A DNA stretch of 10,688 nt from the NCBI GenBank assembly GCA_004295885.1, contig SEDG01000056.1, positions 1 to 10,688 of the forward strand. The letters run 5' to 3'. A program made the translations under genes and the position numbers. Shown here in pieces: positions 1 to 6,199 of the stretch; the first letter of the stretch is position 1, and every line of letters starts with the position of its first letter. Under the pieces are notes generated by a model. That model ran no database searches. It was not told where the DNA came from and was given only the letters and a program-made list of their open reading frames with translations. The stretch is from Pedobacter sp. Lineage in GTDB: Bacteria > Bacteroidota > Bacteroidia > Sphingobacteriales > Sphingobacteriaceae.

Positions 1-528
1 CAAGACCCTCAAAATGGCTCTTATAAAATGTCTAGAAATCCAACTGCTTTAGGCAATGCTTGGATTGTGCAAGGTGTTCAGTTTGTAAAAAATGCTGATG
101 AGGAAATGAAAGCAATTAGTAGTTTTGACCCTAAACAAGAAGCTATTATAGATGAGCAATACAAAAAACTAATCGACACTACTCGTTTAGGTGCTGATCC
201 AACTGCATTTATCAAGATGGAAAAATATCATCCAGACCATATCGAATATTCTTATAGTGCACCAAGAGATGTAATTGCGGTGTTCTCTGAGGTTTACTAT
301 GATAAAGGGTGGAACATGTACGTTGATGGAAAAGAGAAGCCATATTTTAGAGCCGACTATGTGTTAAGAGCAGCTCAATTAGAAGCGGGTAACCACAAAG
401 TGGAATTCAAGTTTGAGCCTAAATCTTACTATACAGGAGAAAAAATCTCATTAGCGGGTTCTATATTGCTGCTTGCATTTTTAGGGTTCGGTATCTATAC
501 TGATAACAAGAAAAAGAAAGTAGCTTAG
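1..528 (+). CDS. YfhO-family membrane protein, C-terminal part (5' end outside window)
   Basis: The frame is open from base 1, so this is the last 175 residues of a longer gene; the ATG at 28 is internal. The visible part resembles the C-terminal periplasmic region of Bacteroidota YfhO proteins, large polytopic membrane proteins of GT-C glycosyltransferase type that are thought to glycosylate envelope polymers or lipids. Supporting stretches are NPTALGNAWIV near the start, the small beta-domain segment with YDKGWNMYVDG (a bound-sugar-domain-like loop), and a single hydrophobic helix at about visible residues 149-167, followed by a DNKKKKVA cytoplasmic tail (positive-inside rule). The multi-span catalytic part lies upstream and cannot be judged. 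A strong terminator follows 23 bases after the stop, so this gene ends its operon. Family membership is confident; the substrate is unknown. Confidence 0.85.
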   Translation, partial: QDPQNGSYKMSRNPTALGNAWIVQGVQFVKNADEEMKAISSFDPKQEAIIDEQYKKLIDTTRLGADPTAFIKMEKYHPDHIEYSYSAPRDVIAVFSEVYYDKGWNMYVDGKEKPYFRADYVLRAAQLEAGNHKVEFKFEPKSYYTGEKISLAGSILLLAFLGFGIYTDNKKKKVA

Positions 529-540
529 GTTACGCTAATA

Positions 541-554
541 CTTAAATATTTAAG
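541..554. repeat. Perfect 14-base palindrome CTTAAATATTTAAG
   Basis: The sequence equals its own reverse complement. It lies 12 bases after the YfhO stop codon, and its last three bases are the first three of the terminator stem. It could be an A-rich extension of that terminator or a protein site; nothing in the sequence decides between these. Confidence 0.5.
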
Positions 555-600
555 CCGCAGATTCGCAGATTATTTATCATCTGTAAATCTGTGGCTTTTT
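552..600 (+). terminator. Intrinsic terminator of the YfhO gene, made of CGCAGATT words
   Basis: A 19-base stem (552-570 with 579-597) closes an 8-base loop and runs into a T tract (596-600). Pairing has two G-T wobbles and one C-A mismatch. The left arm holds a perfect tandem of CGCAGATT (556-563 and 564-571); the right arm read in reverse gives ACAGAT words. The structure is therefore both a good terminator and a probable relative of the CACAGAT repeat at 2836-2919. Confidence 0.75.
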
Positions 601-620
601 CTTAGCCGGTTTTCGTGTAT

Positions 621-692
621 CGTTTTTCGTTGACCGTTTTTCTTCTAACGCACAACGGTCAACGAATAACCTTCTCCTTCTAACGCACAACG
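621..692. repeat. Compound intergenic repeat (inverted plus direct repeats)
   Basis: Three overlapping patterns can be read. A perfect 13-base inverted repeat, TTCGTTGACCGTT at 626-638 and its complement at 654-666, surrounds a 15-base loop. A perfect 16-base direct repeat, CTTCTAACGCACAACG, lies at 642-657 and 677-692, 35 bases apart. CGTTTTTC occurs at 621-628 and 635-642, 14 bases apart. There is no coding potential and no T tract after the stem, so a terminator is unlikely. It lies between the YfhO terminator and the next gene. It may be a dispersed repeat or a remnant of local duplication. Confidence 0.6.
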
Positions 693-705
693 AAATAATC
701 TCCAC

Positions 706-720
706 TTAACATATTGTTAA
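706..720. promoter_or_regulatory. Operator-like dyad TTAACA-TAT-TGTTAA
   Basis: A perfect 6-base inverted repeat with a 3-base centre lies 38 bases before the ATG of the small gene at 759. Dyads of this size and position often bind dimeric regulators. No exact -33/-7 promoter could be placed next to it: the nearest -7-like box, CAgtTTTG at 732-739, sits only 15 bases after a TTG inside the dyad, shorter than usual. No regulator is named. Confidence 0.35.
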
Positions 721-758
721 TCTATCATTTGCAGTTTTGTAAATATAAAAACAACAAT

Positions 759-851
759 ATGCCAGAATTATTTTTAGCTGTTTGTGTAATTGTAATCATC
801 GCCTTTTTCTTTAGTCCGTATGAGTTGACTATGGAGGAGGAAGAAGATTAA
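759..851 (+). CDS. Possible 30-residue single-span membrane peptide
   Basis: I do not recognise this frame. ATG at 759 to TAA at 849-851 gives 30 residues: a short polar start (MPE), a hydrophobic stretch at residues 4-18 (LFLAVCVIVIIAFFF) long enough for one thin membrane span, SPYEL, and an acidic tail ending EEEED. It is preceded by the A-rich leader ATAAAAACAACAAT, the usual kind of Bacteroidota translation start, and it fills a gap that would otherwise run from the YfhO terminator to the phosphoesterase gene 69 bases further on. The ordered layout (span, then acidic tail, then stop) argues against chance, but at this length chance cannot be excluded. If real it may be a small regulator or subunit of a membrane complex; partner unknown. 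Confidence 0.4.
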   Translation: MPELFLAVCVIVIIAFFFSPYELTMEEEED

Positions 852-920
852 CATAATCATTTCCTTAAAAATAGATGTCAGTTTGCTGGCAATGGGCTTT
901 TTACCTCCAAAATTTAGCGT

Positions 921-1772
921 ATGGAAAAGAGAGAAGTAGAAATTGTAGTCATATCTGATGTACATCTAGGCACTTACGGTTGTCACGCCAAAGAACTCTT
1001 AAAATACCTTAAAAGCATCAAGCCAAAAAAAATTATTCTTAATGGGGATATCATTGATATTTGGCAATTCAGTAAAAGATACTGGCCAGAAACGCACATG
1101 AAAGTCATTAGAAAGTTGATGAAGTTTGTAGTTGAAGGTGTGCCAGTTTATTATTTAACGGGAAACCACGATGAGTTATTAAGGAAGTTCGCTGATTTGC
1201 ACATGGGCGCTTTTCACTTACAAAATAAGCTGGTGTTAGATATCGATGGTGAAAAAGGCTGGTTTTTTCATGGTGATGTTTTCGACGTAACCATGCAACA
1301 TTCTAAATGGCTCGCTAAGATGGGCGCCATTGGTTATGATAGTCTAATCTTGATCAACAGCTTTGTTAATTGGTGTTTGGCTTTAGTTGGTCGGCAAAAA
1401 ATGAGTTTCTCCCAAAAGATAAAAGCAAAGTTCAAAGATGCGGTAAAGTTCATCAATAGTTTTGAGCAAACTGCTGCGGAATTAGCGATCGAAAAAGGAT
1501 ACGAATATGTTGTTTGTGGACATATTCATCAGGCAGAAAATAGAAAAGTGATAACAGAACTCGGTGATGTTACGTATTTGAACAGTGGCGATTGGGTAGA
1601 AAGTTTAACTGCCTTAGAATATGTAAAAAAAGAGTGGAAAATATTTAAATACAATCCAACGGATTTCGAAAAAGATGAGGTTGAATTAGGCGAGTTGTCT
1701 GACAGTGAGGATTTACATGACAAGCTAAATATCAATACTTTATTAGAAAAGATTAAATTAGAAATTGTTTAA
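921..1772 (+). CDS. LpxH-like calcineurin-fold metallophosphoesterase (UDP-2,3-diacylglucosamine diphosphatase family)
   Basis: This 283-residue protein carries all five metal-binding blocks of the calcineurin-like fold: SDVHLG (D13, H15), NGDIID (D43), GNHDE (N82, H83, D84), HGDVFD (H117, D119) and CGHIHQ (H201, H203). The order and the spacer between GNHD and HGD fit the LpxH-like branch usually annotated as UDP-2,3-diacylglucosamine diphosphatase; LpxH itself hydrolyses that lipid A precursor to lipid X and UMP at the inner-membrane surface. The stretch at about 129-180, rich in aromatic and basic residues, corresponds to the membrane-facing cap. This longer branch also occurs in genomes with a separate LpxH, so its substrate may be another lipid-linked pyrophosphate. 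The ATG at 921 begins directly before the first metal motif. A glycosyltransferase follows 64 bases downstream, suggesting joint work. Fold certain; substrate not. Confidence 0.85.
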   Translation: MEKREVEIVVISDVHLGTYGCHAKELLKYLKSIKPKKIILNGDIIDIWQFSKRYWPETHMKVIRKLMKFVVEGVPVYYLTGNHDELLRKFADLHMGAFHLQNKLVLDIDGEKGWFFHGDVFDVTMQHSKWLAKMGAIGYDSLILINSFVNWCLALVGRQKMSFSQKIKAKFKDAVKFINSFEQTAAELAIEKGYEYVVCGHIHQAENRKVITELGDVTYLNSGDWVESLTALEYVKKEWKIFKYNPTDFEKDEVELGELSDSEDLHDKLNINTLLEKIKLEIV

Positions 1773-1836
1773 AAGCACAACTTCGTTTCCATTTAAACTA
1801 TAAAATACTGGCGAAAATTTCAGATATTAGCCGAGA

Positions 1837-2823
1837 ATGAAGATACTTTACGCCATACAAGGGACTGGAAATGGACACGTCAGCAGAGCAAGGGAAATTG
1901 TTCCTCTATTGCAGCAATATGGCGATTTAGACATCTTAATTTCAGGCACACAAGCCGATGTGAAATTAACTCAGGAAGTTAAATATCAACTGCATGGCTT
2001 CAGTTTTATTTTTGGTAAAAAAGGTGGGGTAGACCATTTCAATACTTGGAAGAATATGAATTTATTTCGTTTCAAGAAAGACATGAGTGCGGTACCACTT
2101 AAAGATTATAACCTAATTATAAACGATTTTGAGCCTGTAACTGCTTGGGCTTGTAAAAGTCAAAGAATCGAAAGCGTTTCCCTTAGTCATCAAGCTTCTT
2201 TCAAATCTAAAAAAGTACCTCGACCAAGAACCATAGATTGGGGTAAGTTAATCTTAAGTCGCTATGCACCAACAACTCATCACATAGGTTTTCATTTCGA
2301 AAGGTATGATGATTTTATCTACACACCAGTAATAAGAAGTGAAATAAGAGAATTGGTGACTACAAACTTGGGTCATTATACTGTTTATCTACCTGCGGTA
2401 GATGATAAGGATTTAGTGAAATTACTTAAGCAGATTCCTTCAGTTCGTTGGGACGTTTTTTCAAAACATACAAAGACAAGTTACGTTGATGGAAATGTTT
2501 TTGTTGAACCTGTAAACAACATAAAATTTAACCAAAGTATGGCCAGTTCTGCTGGGCTATTAACTGGTGGTGGTTTTGAAGGTCCTGCAGAGGCATTGTT
2601 TCTAGGCAAAAAATTGTTGGTAGCGCCAATGCGATTTCAATACGAGCAACAGTGTAATGCTTATGCGCTAAAGGAGCTAGGGTTGCCAGTAATTTGGGGT
2701 AGTAACAGAAATTGGCTGCCTATTTTAAAAGAATTTGTAGCCAATCCTCAATCACATCAATTTAACTTCCCAGATGAAACTGCTGAGATTGTAGCTAATG
2801 TTGTGAGTAAATACGCAAGGTAA
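1837..2823 (+). CDS. MurG/GT28-like glycosyltransferase family protein
   Basis: A 328-residue soluble protein with the two-domain GT-B layout. The N-terminal glycine-rich loop reads GTGNGHVSRA (residues 9-18), the acceptor-side signature of MurG and diacylglycerol glycosyltransferases. The C-terminal half has GLLTGGGFEGPAEAL followed by GKKLLVAPM and QYEQQCNA (about residues 237-280), which is the nucleotide-sugar pocket and the loop that positions it. It fits the Glyco_trans_1_3 type of family, often annotated simply as glycosyltransferase. There is no signal peptide or membrane span, so it should act at the cytoplasmic face, probably moving a sugar from a UDP-sugar to a lipid. Its neighbour upstream is the LpxH-like phosphoesterase. 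Donor and acceptor cannot be told from sequence. The start at 1837 places the glycine loop at the usual distance from the N terminus. Confidence 0.82.
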   Translation: MKILYAIQGTGNGHVSRAREIVPLLQQYGDLDILISGTQADVKLTQEVKYQLHGFSFIFGKKGGVDHFNTWKNMNLFRFKKDMSAVPLKDYNLIINDFEPVTAWACKSQRIESVSLSHQASFKSKKVPRPRTIDWGKLILSRYAPTTHHIGFHFERYDDFIYTPVIRSEIRELVTTNLGHYTVYLPAVDDKDLVKLLKQIPSVRWDVFSKHTKTSYVDGNVFVEPVNNIKFNQSMASSAGLLTGGGFEGPAEALFLGKKLLVAPMRFQYEQQCNAYALKELGLPVIWGSNRNWLPILKEFVANPQSHQFNFPDETAEIVANVVSKYAR

Positions 2824-2835
2824 AATATTTATTCT

Positions 2836-2919
2836 ACCACAGATGTACACAGATAAACACGGATTTTATGTGTGCGATTCCCCTGAAGTCATCTTTGTTC
2901 ATCCTTGTTATCTGTGGTT
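2836..2919. repeat. Intergenic dyad built from 10-base CACAGAT words
   Basis: The left arm is three consecutive 10-base words, CACAGATGTA, CACAGATAAA and CACGGATTTT (2838-2867). The right arm read on the other strand gives CACAGATAA, CAAGGATGAA and CAAAGATGAC (2888-2916). The outer nine bases, ACCACAGAT (2836-2844) and ATCTGTGGT (2910-2918), pair perfectly; the inner parts pair imperfectly. Similar CACAGAT/ATCTGTGG sequences are, from memory, dispersed in many Bacteroidota genomes. It fills most of the spacer after the glycosyltransferase gene. It lacks a clean T tract, so any terminator role is weak. Confidence 0.65.
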
Positions 2920-2948
2920 AAATTAGCGATAAATTTTTCTTTACTTTG
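2918..2948 (+). promoter_or_regulatory. Weak candidate promoter for the DUF6427 gene
   Basis: TTacTTTG (2941-2948) differs at one fixed base from the Bacteroidota -7 box TAnnTTTG and lies 16 bases before the ATG. The matching -33 position holds TTA (2918-2920) rather than TTG, at a 20-base spacing. It starts exactly where the CACAGAT repeat ends. Suggestive only. Confidence 0.3.
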
Positions 2949-2964
2949 CCCTTATTAAATCGGC

Positions 2965-3945
2965 ATGATCAATCAGTTTCGAAACCTAAATCCTATAAAC
3001 TTAATATTGCTTGCTGCATATACTGTTTTTATGCGTTTGGCTATTTTTATAAATATGCCTGAACAATTGAATTTCGAGTTTCTGGAACCTTACGCCAAGT
3101 TTTTTATTCAAATTCCTCTGTCGAATAGTTTTTCGCCTTCTGCAAATATATTTTTCGCTACAATTATCGTGTTTATCCAAGCCTTGTTGTTCAATAGAAT
3201 AATCAATAATCATGGCCTTTTGGCAAAACCAAGTTATTTACCAGCGTTATTATACATTACAGGCTCTAGTTTATTCTTGCAGTTTTTAATATTGAGTCCA
3301 CCTCTTATTTGTAATTTCTTATTGATATGGGTGATGGATAAATTTCTGAAAATCGGCAAAACGCCAAACGCTATGATGACCATGTTTGATGTGGGAATGA
3401 TCATCGCCTTTGGTACCCTTATTTATTTTCCTTTTATTGTTTTGTTAGTCATGTTATGGCTCAGTTTATTGCTATATCGTTCATTTAATTGGCGGGAATG
3501 GATTGCTGGTTTTATTGGCTTTTTGACCATATTTTTCTTCATCGCAGTTTTTTATTACTGGAACGATAACATTACACAATTCTATAAAATTTGGAGGCCA
3601 CTAGCTAACCTTTTCCCATCGAATCTTCAAATTAAATACGATGATTATTTGGTGTTAATTCCGGTAACCATAATTATGGTGTTAGCTGCCTTGCAATTGA
3701 GGGAAAATTTCTTCAGAAGTTTTATCAGCACCAGAAAGGCATTTCAAATGCTGTTTTTTATGTTTGTGGTGGCCATCATTAGCTTTTATACCAAGCCAGA
3801 TTTTAGGCTTTATCATTTTATTTTAAGTGTGCCACCTGGCGCAGTTTTGTTGGCTTACTACTTTTCAAATTCAAAAAAAAGGTGGTTTTACGAATCACTA
3901 TTTGTGGTATTAGTTCTCTCGATACAGTATTTTTTATTCGTTTAA
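2965..3945 (+). CDS. DUF6427-family polytopic membrane protein
   Basis: A 326-residue, very hydrophobic protein with about nine predicted membrane spans, roughly at residues 11-30, 59-77, 91-124 (one or two), 136-171 (two), 179-198, 228-243, 260-274, 283-300 and 310-326. The opening MINQFRNLNPINLILL, the amphipathic loop RSFNWREWIAGFIG (about 172-185) and the C-terminal run of spans fit DUF6427, an integral membrane family of Bacteroidota with no known function. Members have sometimes carried the misleading name beta-carotene 15,15'-monooxygenase, for which I see no support. There is no signal peptide apart from the first span. It stands between the repeat-bearing spacer upstream and the coaX promoter downstream, so it is probably a single-gene unit. 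Family call is good; role unknown. Confidence 0.75.
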   Translation: MINQFRNLNPINLILLAAYTVFMRLAIFINMPEQLNFEFLEPYAKFFIQIPLSNSFSPSANIFFATIIVFIQALLFNRIINNHGLLAKPSYLPALLYITGSSLFLQFLILSPPLICNFLLIWVMDKFLKIGKTPNAMMTMFDVGMIIAFGTLIYFPFIVLLVMLWLSLLLYRSFNWREWIAGFIGFLTIFFFIAVFYYWNDNITQFYKIWRPLANLFPSNLQIKYDDYLVLIPVTIIMVLAALQLRENFFRSFISTRKAFQMLFFMFVVAIISFYTKPDFRLYHFILSVPPGAVLLAYYFSNSKKRWFYESLFVVLVLSIQYFLFV

Positions 3946-3967
3946 CCTTTTTTAACAATTTCACACC

Positions 3968-3996
3968 TTGAAACTAGCTAAAGATTAATAGCTTTG
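3968..3996 (+). promoter_or_regulatory. Bacteroidota primary-sigma promoter driving coaX and followers
   Basis: TTG at 3968-3970, an 18-base spacer, then TAGCTTTG at 3989-3996 give an exact match to the -33/-7 pattern (TTG, TAnnTTTG). Transcription should begin a few bases after 3996, leaving a leader of roughly 40 bases before the coaX ATG at 4044. It is the clearest promoter in the window. Confidence 0.72.
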
Positions 3997-4043
3997 TGTC
4001 GTGAAGTTTGGCATTTACCGTATTGTTTTTAGCCTAGATTGTC

Positions 4044-4781
4044 ATGCATAATCTGGTAATCGACATAGGAAACACAAATAGTAAACTGGCAGTTTTTAAG
4101 GAAAAAGAGCTGGTTCATTTTGAGCGATTGAAAGAATTGAATCAAATTGAGCTAACAAAGTTGATTGAAAAATATCAAATCCAAAATGCTACAGTTTCAA
4201 GTGTAAATAAGGATGTTGAACAACTCGGAGCGTTTTTAAAACAATCAGTAAATTATCAGCCATTTACCACGAAAAACATTGGTGGTATAAAAAATAACTA
4301 TCAAACGCTAAATACGTTAGGACTAGATAGGTGGGCAAAGGTAATTGCTGCTTACAAACTCTATTTTGGAGAAAACTGCTTAATGATAGATGCGGGAACC
4401 TGTATTACTTATGACGTTTTAACCGCAAACAGCGAGTACTTTGGAGGAAGTATCAGTTTAGGTATAAGAATGCGGTTTGAAGCTTTAAATCATTATACTG
4501 GAAGATTGCCATTGATAGATTGGGATAAGAACGAAACTGAAATCCCCGATGGGAGTGACACAAAAAATGCTATTAAAAATGGTGTTTTACAAGGTGTGCT
4601 AAACGAAGTTGAAGGATTTATAGCGCTCGAAAATAAAAAAAATAAGGGCCTTAAAGTAATTATTACGGGAGGTGATGCAGATTTTTTGAACAAACAATTA
4701 AAAAACAGCATCTTTGCCACCCAAATTATACATGAACCATATTTGGTTTTAAAAGGATTAAACGAAGTTATTACATTATAA
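4044..4781 (+). CDS. coaX: Type III pantothenate kinase
   Basis: CoaX phosphorylates pantothenate with ATP, the first step of coenzyme A synthesis, in the cytoplasm. It belongs to the ASKHA fold, needs a monovalent cation and, unlike type I and II kinases, is not inhibited by CoA. At 245 residues it has normal length. The phosphate loop is DIGNTNSK (D7-K14). Then come TLGLDRW (91-97, with the substrate-binding D95 and R96), DAGTCITYD (116-124, catalytic-site D116), GGSISLG (134-140), NHYTGRLP and a late ITGGDAD adenosine motif. Two spots differ from what I expect of the family: Leu replaces the usual Pro in YQTLNTLG and in GGSISLG. The key Asp, Arg and Gly residues remain, so activity is likely. 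The stop is followed after one base by the next ATG, so the next gene is co-transcribed. Confidence 0.93.
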   Translation: MHNLVIDIGNTNSKLAVFKEKELVHFERLKELNQIELTKLIEKYQIQNATVSSVNKDVEQLGAFLKQSVNYQPFTTKNIGGIKNNYQTLNTLGLDRWAKVIAAYKLYFGENCLMIDAGTCITYDVLTANSEYFGGSISLGIRMRFEALNHYTGRLPLIDWDKNETEIPDGSDTKNAIKNGVLQGVLNEVEGFIALENKKNKGLKVIITGGDADFLNKQLKNSIFATQIIHEPYLVLKGLNEVITL

Positions 4782-4782
4782 T

Positions 4783-6093
4783 ATGTACCAAAGATTAAAA
4801 TACACGTTTGCAGTTTGTCTATTATTAACGAGCATTATTGCAAATGCACAAGTTACCACACAGTCTCCATATTCAAGATTTGGCGTTGGAAATATAAAAG
4901 GTGGTTCGTTGCCACAATACAGGGCAATGGGTGGTATCTCAACTGGCGTGTTCAGGACTAACTATTTCAATAATATTAATATCCAAAACCCTGCATCTTA
5001 TGCGGGTACTGCCATTACCACGTTAGATATGGGTTTAAGTGGTAGTTTCACAGAGTTGAAAAACAGTTCTCAAACGGAAGAAAGTTTCAATTCAACTTTA
5101 AGTCATATTGCCTTTGCATTCCCATTATCTAGAAAATCTGGTCTAAGTTTCGGTATTTTACCTTACTCTGAATTAGGTTATAACTTTAAAAACACCGTAA
5201 AAGTGGGTACTACTACTGCCAATACTAAAACAGTAGATTACGAATACCTTGGTGAAGGTGGCTTAACAAAAGCCTATTTAGGTTATGGTGTACAGTTTGG
5301 CGACCATTTTAGAATTGGTGCTAATGCAGAGTATTTGTTCGGAAATCTTACAGAAAACAGATCTACAGAATATGTACAAGAGCCTGGCGCAATTAACTCA
5401 CGCTTGCAATCAAAAAATAGTGTAGGTGGTTTGGCATTTACCTATGGAGCACAATATGATTTCAATTTAGGCAATAAAACTTCATTAGTGCTGGGTTATT
5501 CGGGCTCTTCTAATTCAAGAATTAACTCTAAGAAAACTCAAGTGGCTACTCAATATTTTAATGATGAAAATGGAGATGAAAGACCCGCTTTAGATACCTT
5601 GTTATTTGTGGAAAATAGCCCAACTAATTTAAAATTACCATTAATTCATAATTTCGGTTTTAGCATCGTAAAAGAAAACAAATGGTTAATTGGAGCTGAC
5701 TATAGAATGGGCAAATGGTCTCAATTGAGCATAGATAAAGTGAACCAAGGCCTACAAGATACTTATGGAGTTTCGGTTGGTGGTCAGTTTACGCCAGACA
5801 TTACTTCCATTAGTGGTTATTTCAAAAGAGTTGATTACCGTTTAGGTTTTTCATACGATAAAACATATATCCAACTGAATAAACAAGATGTGAAACAAAT
5901 GGCTGTTACGCTTGGAGTAGGCTTGCCATTATCTTCTTATTCAAGAGGTTCTATTTATAAAATGAATTTAAGTGCCGAGTTAGGTAAAAGGGGCAATACC
6001 AATAATGGATTACTGCAAGAAAAATACTTAAACATTCACTTAGGATTTGCTTTGAATACCAATAGCTGGTTCCAAAGGTTTAGGTTTGATTAA
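4783..6093 (+). CDS. FadL/porin-like outer-membrane beta-barrel protein of unknown substrate
   Basis: A 436-residue protein with a clear signal peptide (residues 1-22, ending IANA before Gln). The mature start has QSPYSRFGVGN, then YRAMGG, NINIQNPASYAG and alternating hydrophobic/polar strands to the end, closing with LGFALNTNSWFQRFRFD. The N-terminal SPYSR-G-G and NPAS motifs and the strand pattern are those of Bacteroidota outer-membrane proteins related to the FadL/OmpP1 group, which carry hydrophobic compounds across the outer membrane. Assignment within that group is inference. It begins one base after the coaX stop codon and is followed after 106 bases by lptC. A barrel protein beside lptC is plausible in lipid or lipopolysaccharide traffic, but it is far too short and lacks the features for LptD. 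No TonB plug or Type IX sorting tail is visible. Confidence 0.7.
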   Translation: MYQRLKYTFAVCLLLTSIIANAQVTTQSPYSRFGVGNIKGGSLPQYRAMGGISTGVFRTNYFNNINIQNPASYAGTAITTLDMGLSGSFTELKNSSQTEESFNSTLSHIAFAFPLSRKSGLSFGILPYSELGYNFKNTVKVGTTTANTKTVDYEYLGEGGLTKAYLGYGVQFGDHFRIGANAEYLFGNLTENRSTEYVQEPGAINSRLQSKNSVGGLAFTYGAQYDFNLGNKTSLVLGYSGSSNSRINSKKTQVATQYFNDENGDERPALDTLLFVENSPTNLKLPLIHNFGFSIVKENKWLIGADYRMGKWSQLSIDKVNQGLQDTYGVSVGGQFTPDITSISGYFKRVDYRLGFSYDKTYIQLNKQDVKQMAVTLGVGLPLSSYSRGSIYKMNLSAELGKRGNTNNGLLQEKYLNIHLGFALNTNSWFQRFRFD

Positions 6094-6145
6094 TGAAACC
6101 ATCATAAGCATACAGCTTAAAAACTGTAATGAATATGCTTTTGAT

Positions 6146-6175
6146 ACCCGCCAGCCGGCAGACAGGGCTTCACTA
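6146..6175. repeat. GC-rich insertion-like segment in the lptC leader
   Basis: Bases 6146-6170 are 18/25 G or C in surroundings that are clearly AT-rich, and include GCCAGCCGGC and the palindrome GCCGGC. The segment lies in the 106-base gap between the outer-membrane protein and lptC. An open frame passes through it, which makes lptC look longer than it is. Its abrupt base composition suggests a short dispersed repeat; I recall similar CCCGCCAGC elements in Sphingobacteriaceae, but cannot verify that here. Confidence 0.45.
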
Positions 6176-6199
6176 CCAATAAAAACAGATGATATTTCA

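Noticed and set aside
873..905. Hairpin GTCAG-TTTG-CTGGC followed by a T run before the phosphoesterase gene
   Set aside because: The stem has only five pairs including one wobble, and the T run is nine or more bases away, so it does not make a credible terminator.
774..965. Minus-strand frame of 63 codons
   Set aside because: It lies opposite the small gene and the start of the phosphoesterase, encodes a low-complexity Phe/Tyr-rich chain and has no motif or promoter. The other minus-strand frames (1529-1735, 3001-3213, 4493-4720, 6040-6288, 6850-7146, 9577-9810) are likewise shadows of confident plus-strand genes.
2838..2867. CACAGAT words as a CRISPR array
   Set aside because: Repeats are 10 bases long with no spacers, and no cas gene is present.
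2965..3945. Beta-carotene 15,15'-monooxygenase
   Set aside because: This name has been attached to similar membrane proteins, but there are no conserved iron-binding histidines and the protein is a multi-span DUF6427 type.
4783..6093. LptD-like LPS transporter, because of the neighbouring lptC
   Set aside because: At 436 residues it is far too short and lacks the N-terminal OstA-like domain; it fits a FadL-like barrel better.
6106..6140. Dyad AAGCATA/TATGCTT with inner ACAG/CTGT after the outer-membrane protein gene
   Set aside because: The stem is interrupted by an unequal internal loop and followed by too few T residues; it may be chance in AT-rich DNA.
6086..6199. Longer start for lptC at 6086
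   Set aside because: It overlaps the end of the outer-membrane protein gene, is partly translated from a GC-rich repeat and would bury the lipoprotein signal peptide that begins at 6200.
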